From positions 126,196 to 190,195 of the forward strand of contig MABD01000047.1 in the NCBI GenBank assembly GCA_002162955.1: a stretch of DNA of 64,000 nucleotides. Direction: 5' to 3'. The position numbers were made by a program, and so were the translations under genes. Below the pieces are notes generated by a model that was given only the letters and a program-made list of their open reading frames with translations, made no database searches and was not told the origin of the DNA. Shown piece by piece: positions 8,541-17,556 of the stretch (positions within the stretch are counted from its first letter, which is position 1; the number at the start of each line of letters is the position of its first letter). This DNA is from Gammaproteobacteria bacterium 45_16_T64 (GTDB taxonomy: Bacteria > Pseudomonadota > Gammaproteobacteria > Pseudomonadales > Ketobacteraceae).

Positions 8541-8567
8541 ACTCTCTCTCTCTTCTCTAACTATCAA

Positions 8568-10103
8568 TTACTCAGTTGTTGCCTGTGGCCTCATATGAGG
8601 GAACAAGATAACATCACGAATCGATGGTGAATTTGTGAATAACATAACCAATCGATCGATACCTATGCCCTCTCCAGCGGTAGGAGGCATCCCATACTCC
8701 AATGCAGTAATATAATCTGCATCATAGTGCATAGCTTCATCATCGCCAGCATCTTTCTCTTCAACCTGGCGCTTAAAACGCTCCGCCTGGTCTTCCGAAT
8801 CATTTAGTTCTGAAAATCCGTTGGCAATTTCTCGCCCGCCAACAAAGAATTCAAAACGATCCGTTACAAACGGATTATCTTCATTGCGTCGAGCCAATGG
8901 AGATACTTCCGTAGGGTATTCCGTAATAAACGTTGGAGTCATCAATCGATGCTCAACTGTCTTTTCAAAGATTTCGATTTGAATCTTGCCCAAGCCATAA
9001 ATCTCTTTCAACGGAATGCCCAATCCTTCAGCAAGCGCTTTAGCACTTTCCATGTCATTTAACTGCTCTAGTGTAATATCATCGTTAAAATGCAATATCG
9101 ACTCTAGAATAGTCATTCGCTCAAACGGTTGCCCGAAGTCAAACGTATCATCTCCGTAAACAATCTCCGTCGTTCCCATAACATCCTGGGCAATAGTACG
9201 CAGCATTTCCTCAGTCAAATCCATCAAGTCTTTGTAGTCTGCATACGACTGATAGAATTCAACCATGGTAAATTCAGGATTATGCCGAGTAGATAAACCT
9301 TCATTACGGAAATTACGGTTTATCTCGAACACTCGCTCAAAACCGCCCACAACCAAACGCTTCAAATATAATTCAGGAGCGATACGTAAGAATAGCTCAA
9401 TATCCAAGGCATTGTGGAATGTCGAGAATGGACGTGCCGTCGCGCCACCTGGAACTGCCTGCATCATAGGCGTTTCTACTTCCATATAATGGCGATCGGT
9501 AAGAAAACGTCGAATACCTTCGACAATTTGAGTACGAATACGGAACGTTTCACGCACATCTTCATTCATGATGAGATCAACGTAGCGCTGACGATAACGC
9601 ATTTCGGTATCGGTTAAGCCTTTATGTTTATCCGGCAAAGGACGCAGAGATTTAACCAGGTGGTGCTCGACTTCAATATCGACAAACAAATCACCCTTGC
9701 CTGAGCGCTGAAGCGTCCCCTCAATACCGACAATATCACCAAGGTCCCAGGTCTTAATATCCGCTAATACGGGTTTTTCTAGGGCCTTACGGTTTACATA
9801 CAACTGTATGCGTCCGGTCATATCCTGGATTTCTAAGAAAGCGCCGCGATTACGCATCACACGACCCGCAACCTTTACCGGAATCGCTAACTCTTCTAAC
9901 TCTGGCTTAGTTTTGTCCTTATACTCGTTCTGTAAATCTTGGCAAAACTGGTCGCGACGAAACCCGTTAGGATAAGCGTTACGCTGCTCTTTAATTTGTT
10001 GTAACTTAGAACGGCGCTCTGCAATCAGCTTATTCTCATCTACTTCCACGTCAGGCGCATTCTGTTGATTTTTACTATTTGGCTTGGAATCGTTATTTGC
10101 CAT
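8568..10103 (-). CDS. lysS: Lysyl-tRNA synthetase, class II
   Basis: A 511-residue class II aminoacyl-tRNA synthetase, within a few residues of E. coli LysS. The N-terminal OB-fold anticodon-binding domain spans about residues 60-170 ([20 protein letters not shown]). Motif 1 is near [15 protein letters not shown] (residue 218), motif 2 is [21 protein letters not shown] (near 260), and motif 3 is [10 protein letters not shown] near 483. It charges tRNA-Lys in the cytoplasm. It lies 33 bases downstream of prfB, the usual gammaproteobacterial pairing, and is followed by the DUF502/cold-shock gene. The N-terminal extension is rich in Asn, Gln and Lys, as is common. Confidence 0.98.
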   Translation of the reverse strand: MANNDSKPNSKNQQNAPDVEVDENKLIAERRSKLQQIKEQRNAYPNGFRRDQFCQDLQNEYKDKTKPELEELAIPVKVAGRVMRNRGAFLEIQDMTGRIQLYVNRKALEKPVLADIKTWDLGDIVGIEGTLQRSGKGDLFVDIEVEHHLVKSLRPLPDKHKGLTDTEMRYRQRYVDLIMNEDVRETFRIRTQIVEGIRRFLTDRHYMEVETPMMQAVPGGATARPFSTFHNALDIELFLRIAPELYLKRLVVGGFERVFEINRNFRNEGLSTRHNPEFTMVEFYQSYADYKDLMDLTEEMLRTIAQDVMGTTEIVYGDDTFDFGQPFERMTILESILHFNDDITLEQLNDMESAKALAEGLGIPLKEIYGLGKIQIEIFEKTVEHRLMTPTFITEYPTEVSPLARRNEDNPFVTDRFEFFVGGREIANGFSELNDSEDQAERFKRQVEEKDAGDDEAMHYDADYITALEYGMPPTAGEGIGIDRLVMLFTNSPSIRDVILFPHMRPQATTE

Positions 10104-10136
10104 GATCTTTCTGTCTCTCTTCTATCAAAGTCGGTA

Positions 10137-11232
10137 TTACAGCCCTGCTTTTAAGCTGGCTTCAATAAATGCGTCAATATCTCCATCCAAGAAATTACCG
10201 GTATTACTGGTTTCTATATTGGTACGAAGATCTTTAATTCGTGATTGGTCTAATACATAAGAACGAATTTGGCTACCCCACCCGATATCGGATTTGGAAT
10301 CCTCCAACGCTTGTTTCTCCGAATTCTGCTTCTGCATCTCAAATTCAAACAACTTCGCTCGCAGCATCTTCATCGCCTGAGCTCTATTCTTGTGTTGCGA
10401 ACGATCATTTTGACACTGCACCACAATATTAGTCGGTATATGCGTCAAACGTATCGCTGAATCGGTTTTGTTCACGTGCTGCCCACCAGCACCACTTGCC
10501 CGGTACGTATCGGTGCGGATATCGGAAGGATCTATTTCAATTTCAATATTGTCATCCACTTCAGGTGACACAAAAACCGATGAAAAAGACGTATGGCGAC
10601 GATTACCAGAATCAAAAGGAGACTTACGTACAAGTCGATGCACACCTGTTTCTGTGCGTAACCAACCGTAAGCATATTCACCTTGATAATGGATCGTTGC
10701 GCTTTTTATGCCCGCAACATCACCAGACGATGCTTCAATAAGCTCCGTCTTAAACCCTCTACGCTCTCCCCAACGCAAATACATCCGCAACAACATCTCT
10801 GCCCAATCTTGCGCTTCGGTACCACCGGAGCCAGCTTGAATATCCAGGTAGCAATTGTTGGCATCCATATCACCGGCAAACATGCGGCGAAACTCAAGCC
10901 CACCCACCTTCGACTCCAGCTCAGCCAATTCAGCTAGTACATCTTCAAGAGTGTCTTCATCATCTTCTTCGACAGCCAATTCAAGCAGCTCATTAGCATC
11001 ATCAATGGCTCCTCCGATCAAATCGATACCCGACACCACTTGCTCTAGCGATGATCGCTCCTTGCCGAGCTCCTGTGCACGCTCAGGATTATTCCAAACT
11101 TCAGGGTCTTCTAGCTCGAGATTAACCTCGTCTAGCTTTTCACTCTTGCCTTCATAGTCAAAGATACCCCCTGAGTGCATCAGTACGCGCTCGAAGGTCT
11201 TTAATATGGGTAACTATTGGATTAATTTCCAT
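10137..11232 (-). CDS. prfB: Peptide chain release factor 2, expressed by programmed +1 frameshift
   Basis: RF2 recognises UGA and UAA stop codons and triggers peptide release. The gene begins at ATG 11232 with 24 codons ([20 protein letters not shown], then RGYL) that end at an in-frame TGA at 11160-11158. Slipping one base forward at CTT-TGA-C continues as [12 protein letters not shown] and gives 364 residues, the usual RF2 length. The codon-recognition tripeptide SPF (KSPFDSG) and the catalytic GGQ ([14 protein letters not shown]) are both present. The stop codon decoded by RF2 itself makes the frameshift an autoregulatory sensor of RF2 level. It leads the prfB-lysS operon. A conventional single-frame call would miss the first 24 codons. 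Confidence 0.97.
11157..11172 (-). promoter_or_regulatory. prfB: prfB +1 frameshift signal
   Basis: Reading the minus strand, a Shine-Dalgarno-like AGGGGG (11172-11167) is followed by TAT, the slippery codon CTT (11163-11161), the stop TGA (11160-11158) and C (11157). The spacing and the TGA-C context match the known RF2 recoding site. Confidence 0.97.
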
Positions 11233-11357
11233 TGGAAACACGAACTCTCATCAGGTAAATGGACAGTGCTTTAGATTAAAGGCGCGTATTCTACCCTATT
11301 TTCCTAATGGGATACATCTTATGGATGGGTTGGGTACGGAAGGACGTAAAACTTAGC

Positions 11358-11399
11358 GTTACCTAAGGCATAAAGGTAATAGCCTATGCCTTAGGTAAC
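11358..11399 (-). terminator. Strong stem-loop after the 2-oxoacid oxidoreductase operon
   Basis: Perfect 15-base arms GTTACCTAAGGCATA (11358-11372) and TATGCCTTAGGTAAC (11385-11399) around a 12-base loop, 12 bases past the korB stop. On the minus strand it is followed by GCTAAGTTTTACG, so it is a likely terminator with a short T-tract. Confidence 0.75.
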
Positions 11400-11410
11400 A
11401 CTGCTCAAAC

Positions 11411-12466
11411 TTAACAAAAGCTCTCATTAATATTCTGTAGAGTTTTGCTTCCAGGACAAAGATCGGTTATCCCTAGTTGGTTAAGAGGTTTATCAACGGT
11501 GTTAATGATCTCATGAAGATCTGGCGAATCGGTATTCACATAAATCAACCCCGTAAGCACCTTACCCTCTCGTTGTTTTTTTTGTAGATAGTAGGATGCC
11601 TCTACCGCGTCACTGGGATCATACTCATCCGCCAATTTATGAAGGTGTAATACTGACCCATCATGTAAACAAACCTCCTTACTGGATCCAGGGGCATATT
11701 GAGTGACTATCTCCTCCTTCATTGGCACAAAATCGGCACGATTCAACGCTTCATTGTGGTCCCGTACAAAATCATAGCTTTTGGTTGAACCCGCATGATT
11801 ATTAAACGTCACGCAGGGAGACAAACAATCGATTACCGCAAAGCCTCTATGGGCAATTGCGGCTTTTAGCAAAGGAACAAACTGAGATTTATCTCCTGAA
11901 AAGCTTCTAGCCACAAAAGTTGCACCAAGCTGCAATGCCAAATTGGCAACATCTATCGCCTCAAAAGGGTTTTCGTCGCCCTTCTTACTTTTAGAGCCAA
12001 AGTCTGTCATCGCAGAGTTTTGCCCCTTAGTTAATCCATAGGTCCCATTATTCGCAATGATATACACCATATTGAGCTTACGCCTCACTGCATGGCAAAA
12101 CTGCCCAAGACCGATAGATGCAGAGTCACCGTCGCCCGACATGCCTATATATACCAAATCTTTATTCGCCGCATTGGCTCCCGTAGCAATGGAAGGCATC
12201 CTGCCATGAACAGAATTAAATCCGTGGGACTTCTGCAAATAGTAATTAGGGGTCTTTGAGGAACACCCAATACCGGATAATTTTGCGATACGATGAGGCT
12301 CAATCGATATTTCATGGCACGCTTGAACAATGGCCGCACTAATAGAATCATGACCACAGCCCGCACACAATGAGGACAGTGGGCCTTCGTAATCACGCTC
12401 GGTCAAACCTAACTCGTTAACCGGCAGTTTCGCATGATGAAACGTTGATTTCGCTATATAACTCAT
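11411..12466 (-). CDS. korB: 2-oxoacid:ferredoxin oxidoreductase, beta subunit
   Basis: A 351-residue thiamine-diphosphate-binding beta subunit. The family motifs are clear: LCAGCGHDSISAAIVQA near residue 34, KLSGIGCSSKTPNYYL near 63, and the Mg/ThDP-binding GDGDSASIGLGQFCHAVRRKLNMVYIIANNGTYGLTKGQ starting near 110. It catalyses oxidative decarboxylation of a 2-oxoacid, probably 2-oxoglutarate, to the acyl-CoA with ferredoxin as electron acceptor, together with the alpha subunit encoded just upstream (2-base gap). The 2-oxoglutarate assignment rests on overall resemblance to KorB; pyruvate or branched-chain oxoacids cannot be excluded. It is the last gene of a three-gene operon. Confidence 0.85.
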   Translation of the reverse strand: MSYIAKSTFHHAKLPVNELGLTERDYEGPLSSLCAGCGHDSISAAIVQACHEISIEPHRIAKLSGIGCSSKTPNYYLQKSHGFNSVHGRMPSIATGANAANKDLVYIGMSGDGDSASIGLGQFCHAVRRKLNMVYIIANNGTYGLTKGQNSAMTDFGSKSKKGDENPFEAIDVANLALQLGATFVARSFSGDKSQFVPLLKAAIAHRGFAVIDCLSPCVTFNNHAGSTKSYDFVRDHNEALNRADFVPMKEEIVTQYAPGSSKEVCLHDGSVLHLHKLADEYDPSDAVEASYYLQKKQREGKVLTGLIYVNTDSPDLHEIINTVDKPLNQLGITDLCPGSKTLQNINESFC

Positions 12467-12468
12467 GC

Positions 12469-14343
12469 CTAGGCTCCTTTCTTTGAAACACGTGATTTAC
12501 TGGGTTGGACGCTAGGTATCAACTCTTCCAACGATAACGATATGCTATCTGCGATAAATTGTGCGGTAATGGGTGTCCCATCAAAGTGACACACGCTGGT
12601 CAATTTTGCAGGGTTAATGTCACCTTCATTAATTAACAAAGTACGCATCTGGCCATCTCTGTTTTGCTCAACCACAAAGACCCGCGTATGGTGCTCCATA
12701 AACGCAAACACCGCCTCACGAAACGGAAACGCCCTTATTCGCATAGCATCTAACTCAATATCTTTTTCTGCGAGTAAATCCAGTGCCTCATCCATTGCCG
12801 GATCAGTAGTACCATAATAGATCACCCCATATAAACTTTGCTGGCGAGCAGATCGAATCACCGGCACAGGTAACGCGGCGGCCGCAGTCGCAAACTTTCG
12901 CTGCAAACGCTCCATTCCCTCGACATAATCATCGCCTCTTTCAGAGTATCGCGCGAAAGCATCATGCGACGTCCCCCTAATTAGAAATGCTCCTTTGTCA
13001 GGGTGCACACCAGGATAGGTTCGATAACCAATACCATCACCATCCACATCATTGTAACGCCCCCAATTATCGAGGCTATCAAGGTCATCTTTACTCAGCA
13101 CTTTACCACGATCATATTGCTCCTCGTCGTCCCATTCGAGCTTATCAGTAGTCCAATCATTCATCCCTAGCTCAAGGTCTGACAGAGTAATCACCGGAGT
13201 CTGAAAACGTTCGGCAATGTCAAATGCTGCAACCGCTAATTCGAAGCACTCTGTCGGGTTTGCTGGAAACAAAAGAATGTGTTTAGTATCACCGTGGGAA
13301 GCATATGCACATGCCAGTAAGTCTGATTGCTGAGTTCGAGTTGGCATTCCCGTAGAAGGCCCTCCTCTTTGCACATTAAATAGCACAACCGGAACTTCCG
13401 CAAAATACGCCAACCCCAGAAACTCTGTCATCAAAGACACACCAGGACCACTGGTCGCAGTAAAGGCTCGCGCGCCATTCCAACTCGCACCGATCACCAT
13501 ACCCAGCGCCGCAAGTTCATCCTCTGCCTGCACAATAGCAAATTTCTTTTTACCTGAGCCCGGGTCTATTCGCAAACGTTCACAGTATTTATCGTAACTT
13601 TCCACCAGCGAGGTCGACGGAGTAATAGGGTACCAGGCAGCTACCGTTGCACCGCCGTAAACACACCCAAGACCGGCAGCGGTATTGCCATCCACCAGAA
13701 TTTTGTTATCTAGCTTATTCGATTGTTCAACACGAATTGAAAATGGTACTGAGACATTTTCTTTAACCCATTGATACCCCAACTCCAACGCAAATACGTT
13801 AGGTGTAATCAACTTTTCCTTACCGGAAAATTGATCCTTAACCAGATTTTTGACAATCGAAAAATTCATTTTAAGTAACGCAACCAAAGCACCAACGTAA
13901 ACGATATTCTTGAATAATTGACGTTGCTTAGGATTGCTAAATTCTCGAATACATATCTCTGTGATTGGAATACCAATCCAATGAATGTCCTCCCTGTATT
14001 TCGACAAATCCAAAGGCATCGTTGAATCATAGAGCAGATAACCACCCGGCTCGACACTATCAACATCACTCTGAAAACTCTGCGGATTCATTGCCACCAT
14101 GATATCGACAATTTCTTTTCTGCCAAGATACCCTTTTTCACTCACCCTGACTTCGTACCAAGTAGGAAGCCCTTGGATATTAGAAGGGAAAATATTTCGT
14201 GGGCTGACGGGTACACCCATACGAAATATCGATTTAGCAAATAGGTGATTGGCGCTAGCCGAGCCCGTACCATTCACGTTAGCAAACTTTATGACAAATT
14301 CATTCAATTTTGAATTAGAGTTAACTTCTTGTACTACGCGCAT
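12469..14343 (-). CDS. korA: 2-oxoacid:ferredoxin oxidoreductase, fused gamma-alpha subunit
   Basis: A 624-residue protein. The N-terminal about 190 residues are the gamma domain (GTGSASANHLFAKSIFRMG, then SNIQGLPTWYEVRVSEKGY), and the rest is the alpha subunit with GNTAAGLGCVYGGATVAAWYPITPSTSLVE near residue 220 and the ThDP-interacting region TATSGPGVSLMTEFLGLAYFAEVPVV near 295. With KorB it forms the CoA-dependent 2-oxoacid oxidoreductase. ATG 14343 is chosen because AGGTGGGAACAAC precedes it; this overlaps the upstream flavoprotein gene by 10 bases, implying translational coupling. A longer reading from 14406 would lie wholly within the neighbour and lacks support. Confidence 0.85.
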   Translation of the reverse strand: MRVVQEVNSNSKLNEFVIKFANVNGTGSASANHLFAKSIFRMGVPVSPRNIFPSNIQGLPTWYEVRVSEKGYLGRKEIVDIMVAMNPQSFQSDVDSVEPGGYLLYDSTMPLDLSKYREDIHWIGIPITEICIREFSNPKQRQLFKNIVYVGALVALLKMNFSIVKNLVKDQFSGKEKLITPNVFALELGYQWVKENVSVPFSIRVEQSNKLDNKILVDGNTAAGLGCVYGGATVAAWYPITPSTSLVESYDKYCERLRIDPGSGKKKFAIVQAEDELAALGMVIGASWNGARAFTATSGPGVSLMTEFLGLAYFAEVPVVLFNVQRGGPSTGMPTRTQQSDLLACAYASHGDTKHILLFPANPTECFELAVAAFDIAERFQTPVITLSDLELGMNDWTTDKLEWDDEEQYDRGKVLSKDDLDSLDNWGRYNDVDGDGIGYRTYPGVHPDKGAFLIRGTSHDAFARYSERGDDYVEGMERLQRKFATAAAALPVPVIRSARQQSLYGVIYYGTTDPAMDEALDLLAEKDIELDAMRIRAFPFREAVFAFMEHHTRVFVVEQNRDGQMRTLLINEGDINPAKLTSVCHFDGTPITAQFIADSISLSLEELIPSVQPSKSRVSKKGA

Positions 14344-16112
14344 GTTGTTCCCACCTGTGCTTCCAGATAAAGAAATGATTGCATATCCCATGCATTTGTT
14401 GGGCATCGTTCAGCACACAAACCACAATGCAAACATACGTCTTCATCTTTTACCATAACCCTTCCTGTACGTAGCGAGTCCGACACTAACAGTGGTTGCT
14501 CAACATTGTCAGCAGACACTTTAAGGCTTTTACGTAGAGGGTCCTCATCAGCATTTTCCACGAAATTAATACAACTCGTAGGACAGATATCCTCACAAGA
14601 ATCACATTCAATACAAGCCGATTCAGAAAATACCGTTTGAACATCACAGTTCAAGCACCGTTGGGCCTCATCTAATCCTAGCGCCTCATCAAATCCTAGC
14701 TCAACTTCTAAATGCAAATTTGACAAGGTCTTCGCTTTATCAGCATGAGGGACTGCATAACGAACATCATGGGACACGCCATTCGAATAGGACCACTCAT
14801 GGACACCCATTTTTTGACTCACCAAATTGGTTTCTGGTGCAGGCCTAGATAACAGCGGTTGACCTTGGCAATACAAGTCGATAGAAATTGCTGCCTGATG
14901 GCCATCAGCAACAGCGCTGATAATATTCTTAGGACCAAACGCTGCATCCCCACCGAAGAAGATACTCTTTTCAGTGGCCTGGAATGTTACCTCATCAACG
15001 ATCGGCATATCCCATTGATTAAACTCAACGCCAATATCACGTTCGATCCAAGGGAAGGTATTCTCCTGCCCGATAGCAATTAATACATCATCACATTCGA
15101 TATAAGCATCAGGTTCGCCTGATGGAATCAGTTTTCGTCGTCCTTTTTTATCGTACTCCGCTTTTACTTGTTCAAACCGCATACCCACAAGCTTGCCTTC
15201 ATTTACCACAAACTCTTTGGGAACATGAAAATTTAGAATCGGAATATCTTCCATTAACGCATCGTCCTTTTCCCATGGCGATGCCTTCATTTCATCAAAG
15301 CCGCTACGCACGACTACGTGAACCTGATCTCCTCCAAGCCGCCGCGCGGTACGGCAACAGTCCATTGCGGTATTCCCCCCGCCCAACACAATCACTTTTT
15401 TACCAATTGAACTGACATGCTCAAACGACACGCTCGCAAGCCAATCAATACCAACATTAATATTTTCGCTGGCTTCATTCCGTCCCGGGATATCTAAGTT
15501 ACGACCTCTAGGGGCGCCAGTGCCTACAAAAACCGCATCAAACCCCTGATCCAAAATTGCCGACATCGAGGAAACCTCTGTGTCGAAATGCGTCGTGACC
15601 CCTTGATTAATAATCGTATTGACCTCTTCATCCAATACTGACTCAGGCAATCGAAATGACGGTATCTGGCTCAGCATCATTCCGCCGCCTTTCGTACCGG
15701 CATCATAAATCACCACCTCATAACCCAGTAATGACAAATCCCGAGCCACAGTTAAAGAAGCAGGCCCAGCGCCAATACAAACAATACGTTTGCCATTGCT
15801 TGGCGAAGGGTTGGGTAAGAATGAACGCAGGTCCCCTTTATTATCGGCAGCAACACGCTTGAGCCGGCAAATTGCTACGGGCTCTTCGTCCACTCGCCCT
15901 CGACGACAAGCAGGTTCACACGGGCGATCACAGGTACGGCCTAATATGCCGGGGAAAACGTTAGACTGCCAATTTACCATATAGGCTTCGGTATAACGTT
16001 TTTGAGCAATGAGTCGAATATATTCAGGAACAGGAGTATGGGCTGGACATGCCCACTGACAATCAACAACACGGTGATAAAAATTCGGATTTGAGGTATC
16101 TGTAGCTTTCAC
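14334..16112 (-). CDS. GltD-like FAD/NAD(P) oxidoreductase with C-terminal ferredoxin domains
   Basis: A 592-residue iron-sulfur flavoprotein resembling the small subunit of glutamate synthase. The N-terminal cluster CDRPCEPACRRGRVDEEPVAI (near residue 59) is the GltD-type [4Fe-4S] region. FAD-binding GAGPASLTVARDLSLLGYEV follows near 113 and NAD(P)-binding VLGGGNTAMDCCRTARRLGG near 250. The C-terminus adds two ferredoxin-type clusters, CIECDSCEDICPTSC (500-514) and CLHCGLCAERCP (560-571). It is the first gene of the operon with korA and korB, so it most likely passes electrons between the oxidoreductase and the NAD(P) pool. The direction of flow cannot be read from sequence. No glutaminase-containing large subunit is nearby, arguing against true glutamate synthase. 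Confidence 0.85.
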   Translation of the reverse strand: MKATDTSNPNFYHRVVDCQWACPAHTPVPEYIRLIAQKRYTEAYMVNWQSNVFPGILGRTCDRPCEPACRRGRVDEEPVAICRLKRVAADNKGDLRSFLPNPSPSNGKRIVCIGAGPASLTVARDLSLLGYEVVIYDAGTKGGGMMLSQIPSFRLPESVLDEEVNTIINQGVTTHFDTEVSSMSAILDQGFDAVFVGTGAPRGRNLDIPGRNEASENINVGIDWLASVSFEHVSSIGKKVIVLGGGNTAMDCCRTARRLGGDQVHVVVRSGFDEMKASPWEKDDALMEDIPILNFHVPKEFVVNEGKLVGMRFEQVKAEYDKKGRRKLIPSGEPDAYIECDDVLIAIGQENTFPWIERDIGVEFNQWDMPIVDEVTFQATEKSIFFGGDAAFGPKNIISAVADGHQAAISIDLYCQGQPLLSRPAPETNLVSQKMGVHEWSYSNGVSHDVRYAVPHADKAKTLSNLHLEVELGFDEALGLDEAQRCLNCDVQTVFSESACIECDSCEDICPTSCINFVENADEDPLRKSLKVSADNVEQPLLVSDSLRTGRVMVKDEDVCLHCGLCAERCPTNAWDMQSFLYLEAQVGTTCA

Positions 16113-16195
16113 TTTTCACAACCCAACATCGCGTGACGAGATCCTCCCAATGACTGAACGCAATATGTATAACGGGATACGCACAACATAACACG

Positions 16196-16217
16196 TTACT
16201 GGTGTAATCACCGGTAA
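16196..16217. repeat. Inverted repeat, possible operator
   Basis: TTACTGGTG (16196-16204) and CACCGGTAA (16209-16217) form 9-base arms with one G-T pair around TAAT, about 85-105 bases upstream of the GltD-like start codon. Confidence 0.35.
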
Positions 16218-16303
16218 GTAAAATCGCTCAATAAATAAAGAGGATATCTCTAAATTAAGAACAGCAGCTTTTGGCCACTCCCACCCTTCTCTCTTCTCAC
16301 AGG

Positions 16304-16317
16304 TGGAACCTGTTCCA
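16304..16317. repeat. Short palindrome TGGAAC-CT-GTTCCA
   Basis: Perfect 6-base arms with a 2-base spacer, about 190 bases upstream of the GltD-like start codon. The form is typical of dimeric regulator sites, but no regulator gene adjoins it. Confidence 0.3.
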
Positions 16318-16491
16318 GCGTTGGTGCACTAAAACAAAGTGACAACATTAGCGTACCGTTGTCTTTATCTTATCCATATACTCTTATGTTTGGCTAGTAC
16401 CGTTATGGACTTTATTGTGTCATTGAGAACAATTGTTACATATTTAGCGTACTGTACACGATAGGCCAAATGCTCTTAATTATTAGTCCTA

Positions 16492-17556
16492 TCAGGACGC
16501 GACAGAATGCAGGTGGCTGCTCACGCCCATTCCTTCCATGGATACTTTGATGTCAGAAACATCCAAAGGCCCGCGGGATAATGTTTCGCGGCCTCGATAA
16601 ATAACATTAAGTAACATCGTCTTTGTATTGATGATCACGGTATCTAGAACGGCCTCTACATAAGATTCTTTCCCGTTGTTTAGTACGGTATGAATCAAAG
16701 GCCTAGGTAATATAGGTAATTGAAACGATAGCTGAGGTATATCCGAAGCATTGTTAATAACAACCCGCTCACCACCAACCAGGTAAGGTGACGATATTAA
16801 CCCAGGCGAAGCTGCATTATAAAACTGAACGTTAAAGTCGTTAGGCAGCAGGGGTTTTCTATTCTCATCCCACTCCTCATCATAGGTGCCGGCTAAATCG
16901 ATTCTAGACTGCCAATTCGGGCTAATAAAACCGAAGCCAGTGACAGGAGGCACCGAAAAATATCCCTCAATTAGACTAGCGGGATCTTCAATGTTGGGCA
17001 AAACAGAACCCGAGACAGAGGGAGAGTCTTTATGATGAAACCCCTTACCCACCGGGTTACGAGAATCAAAAGCTTGACCATATTCCGTTTCGTAATGACT
17101 ATCCTCTCCACCAAACGCATTCTCATAAACCAAAGGAATACGCTCAATAACACTCGGCGACGATATGGAGCATCTTTTCCCATCACAGACCCACACTCGA
17201 TCGCCAAATATTCTAGCGCTCTTCGATAGATGTCCCACCTGAACACTAACATCAAACTGCGTCAGGCCCGCTCTAGGTGCCACTGCATCAGCAATAAGCA
17301 CAACATCTGTCGCCAATTTACGCGGGCTACATTCAGGTTCGTACAAACAGCTACTGATGCCTGGATCTTGAAAGTACTCGCCTTCCAAATTAAGCGGCGG
17401 CTGCTCTGTCAAAGGAATAAGTGGGCCAACTGCCTCTGGTTGAATACGAAATGTCGCCTTTACGACATTAACCACCAGGGGGCGCATATCTTCATCGTTG
17501 ACAAATAGTGCCTGATGAAAGAAAGGCGTCTCATTTTTAATCACTGGATGTGACAT
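16492..17556 (-). CDS. DUF2169 domain protein, putative T6SS effector adaptor
   Basis: A 354-residue protein of the DUF2169 family. The N-terminus (NETPFFHQALFVNDEDMRPLVVNVVKATFRI) and central segments such as LVYENAFGGEDSHYE and GKGF are typical. DUF2169 proteins are repeatedly encoded beside vgrG, PAAR-like DUF4150 and effector genes and are regarded as adaptors that help load effectors on the spike; the mechanism for this member is inferred. It overlaps the TIGR02270 gene by one base and is the last gene of the vgrG island. No signal peptide or membrane helix is seen, so it should act in the cytoplasm. Confidence 0.8.
   Translation of the reverse strand: MSHPVIKNETPFFHQALFVNDEDMRPLVVNVVKATFRIQPEAVGPLIPLTEQPPLNLEGEYFQDPGISSCLYEPECSPRKLATDVVLIADAVAPRAGLTQFDVSVQVGHLSKSARIFGDRVWVCDGKRCSISSPSVIERIPLVYENAFGGEDSHYETEYGQAFDSRNPVGKGFHHKDSPSVSGSVLPNIEDPASLIEGYFSVPPVTGFGFISPNWQSRIDLAGTYDEEWDENRKPLLPNDFNVQFYNAASPGLISSPYLVGGERVVINNASDIPQLSFQLPILPRPLIHTVLNNGKESYVEAVLDTVIINTKTMLLNVIYRGRETLSRGPLDVSDIKVSMEGMGVSSHLHSVAS

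Larger units (their letters stand above)
16113..16491. other. Intergenic region upstream of the oxidoreductase operon
   Basis: About 380 bases between the start of the GltD-like gene and the end of the T6SS island. No gene is visible. It contains two small inverted repeats, 16196-16217 and 16304-16317, listed separately. I find no convincing T-tract terminator for the T6SS island here. Confidence 0.5.

Noticed and set aside
8541-8567. TTG start adding nine residues to the DUF502/cold-shock protein
   Set aside because: The ATG at 8540 has a purine-rich leader and gives a normal N-terminus for the family.
10137-11180. A shorter RF2 starting within the second frame at about 11180
   Set aside because: The leader frame from ATG 11232 with AGGGGG-TAT-CTT-TGA-C gives the true RF2 N-terminus by +1 frameshift.
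12469-14406. A longer KorA starting at 14406
   Set aside because: The extra 21 residues lie entirely within the upstream flavoprotein gene, and ATG 14343 has an AGGTGG binding site.
14334-16112. Glutamate synthase small subunit (gltD)
   Set aside because: No gltB-like large subunit is adjacent, and the protein has extra C-terminal ferredoxin clusters and sits with korAB.
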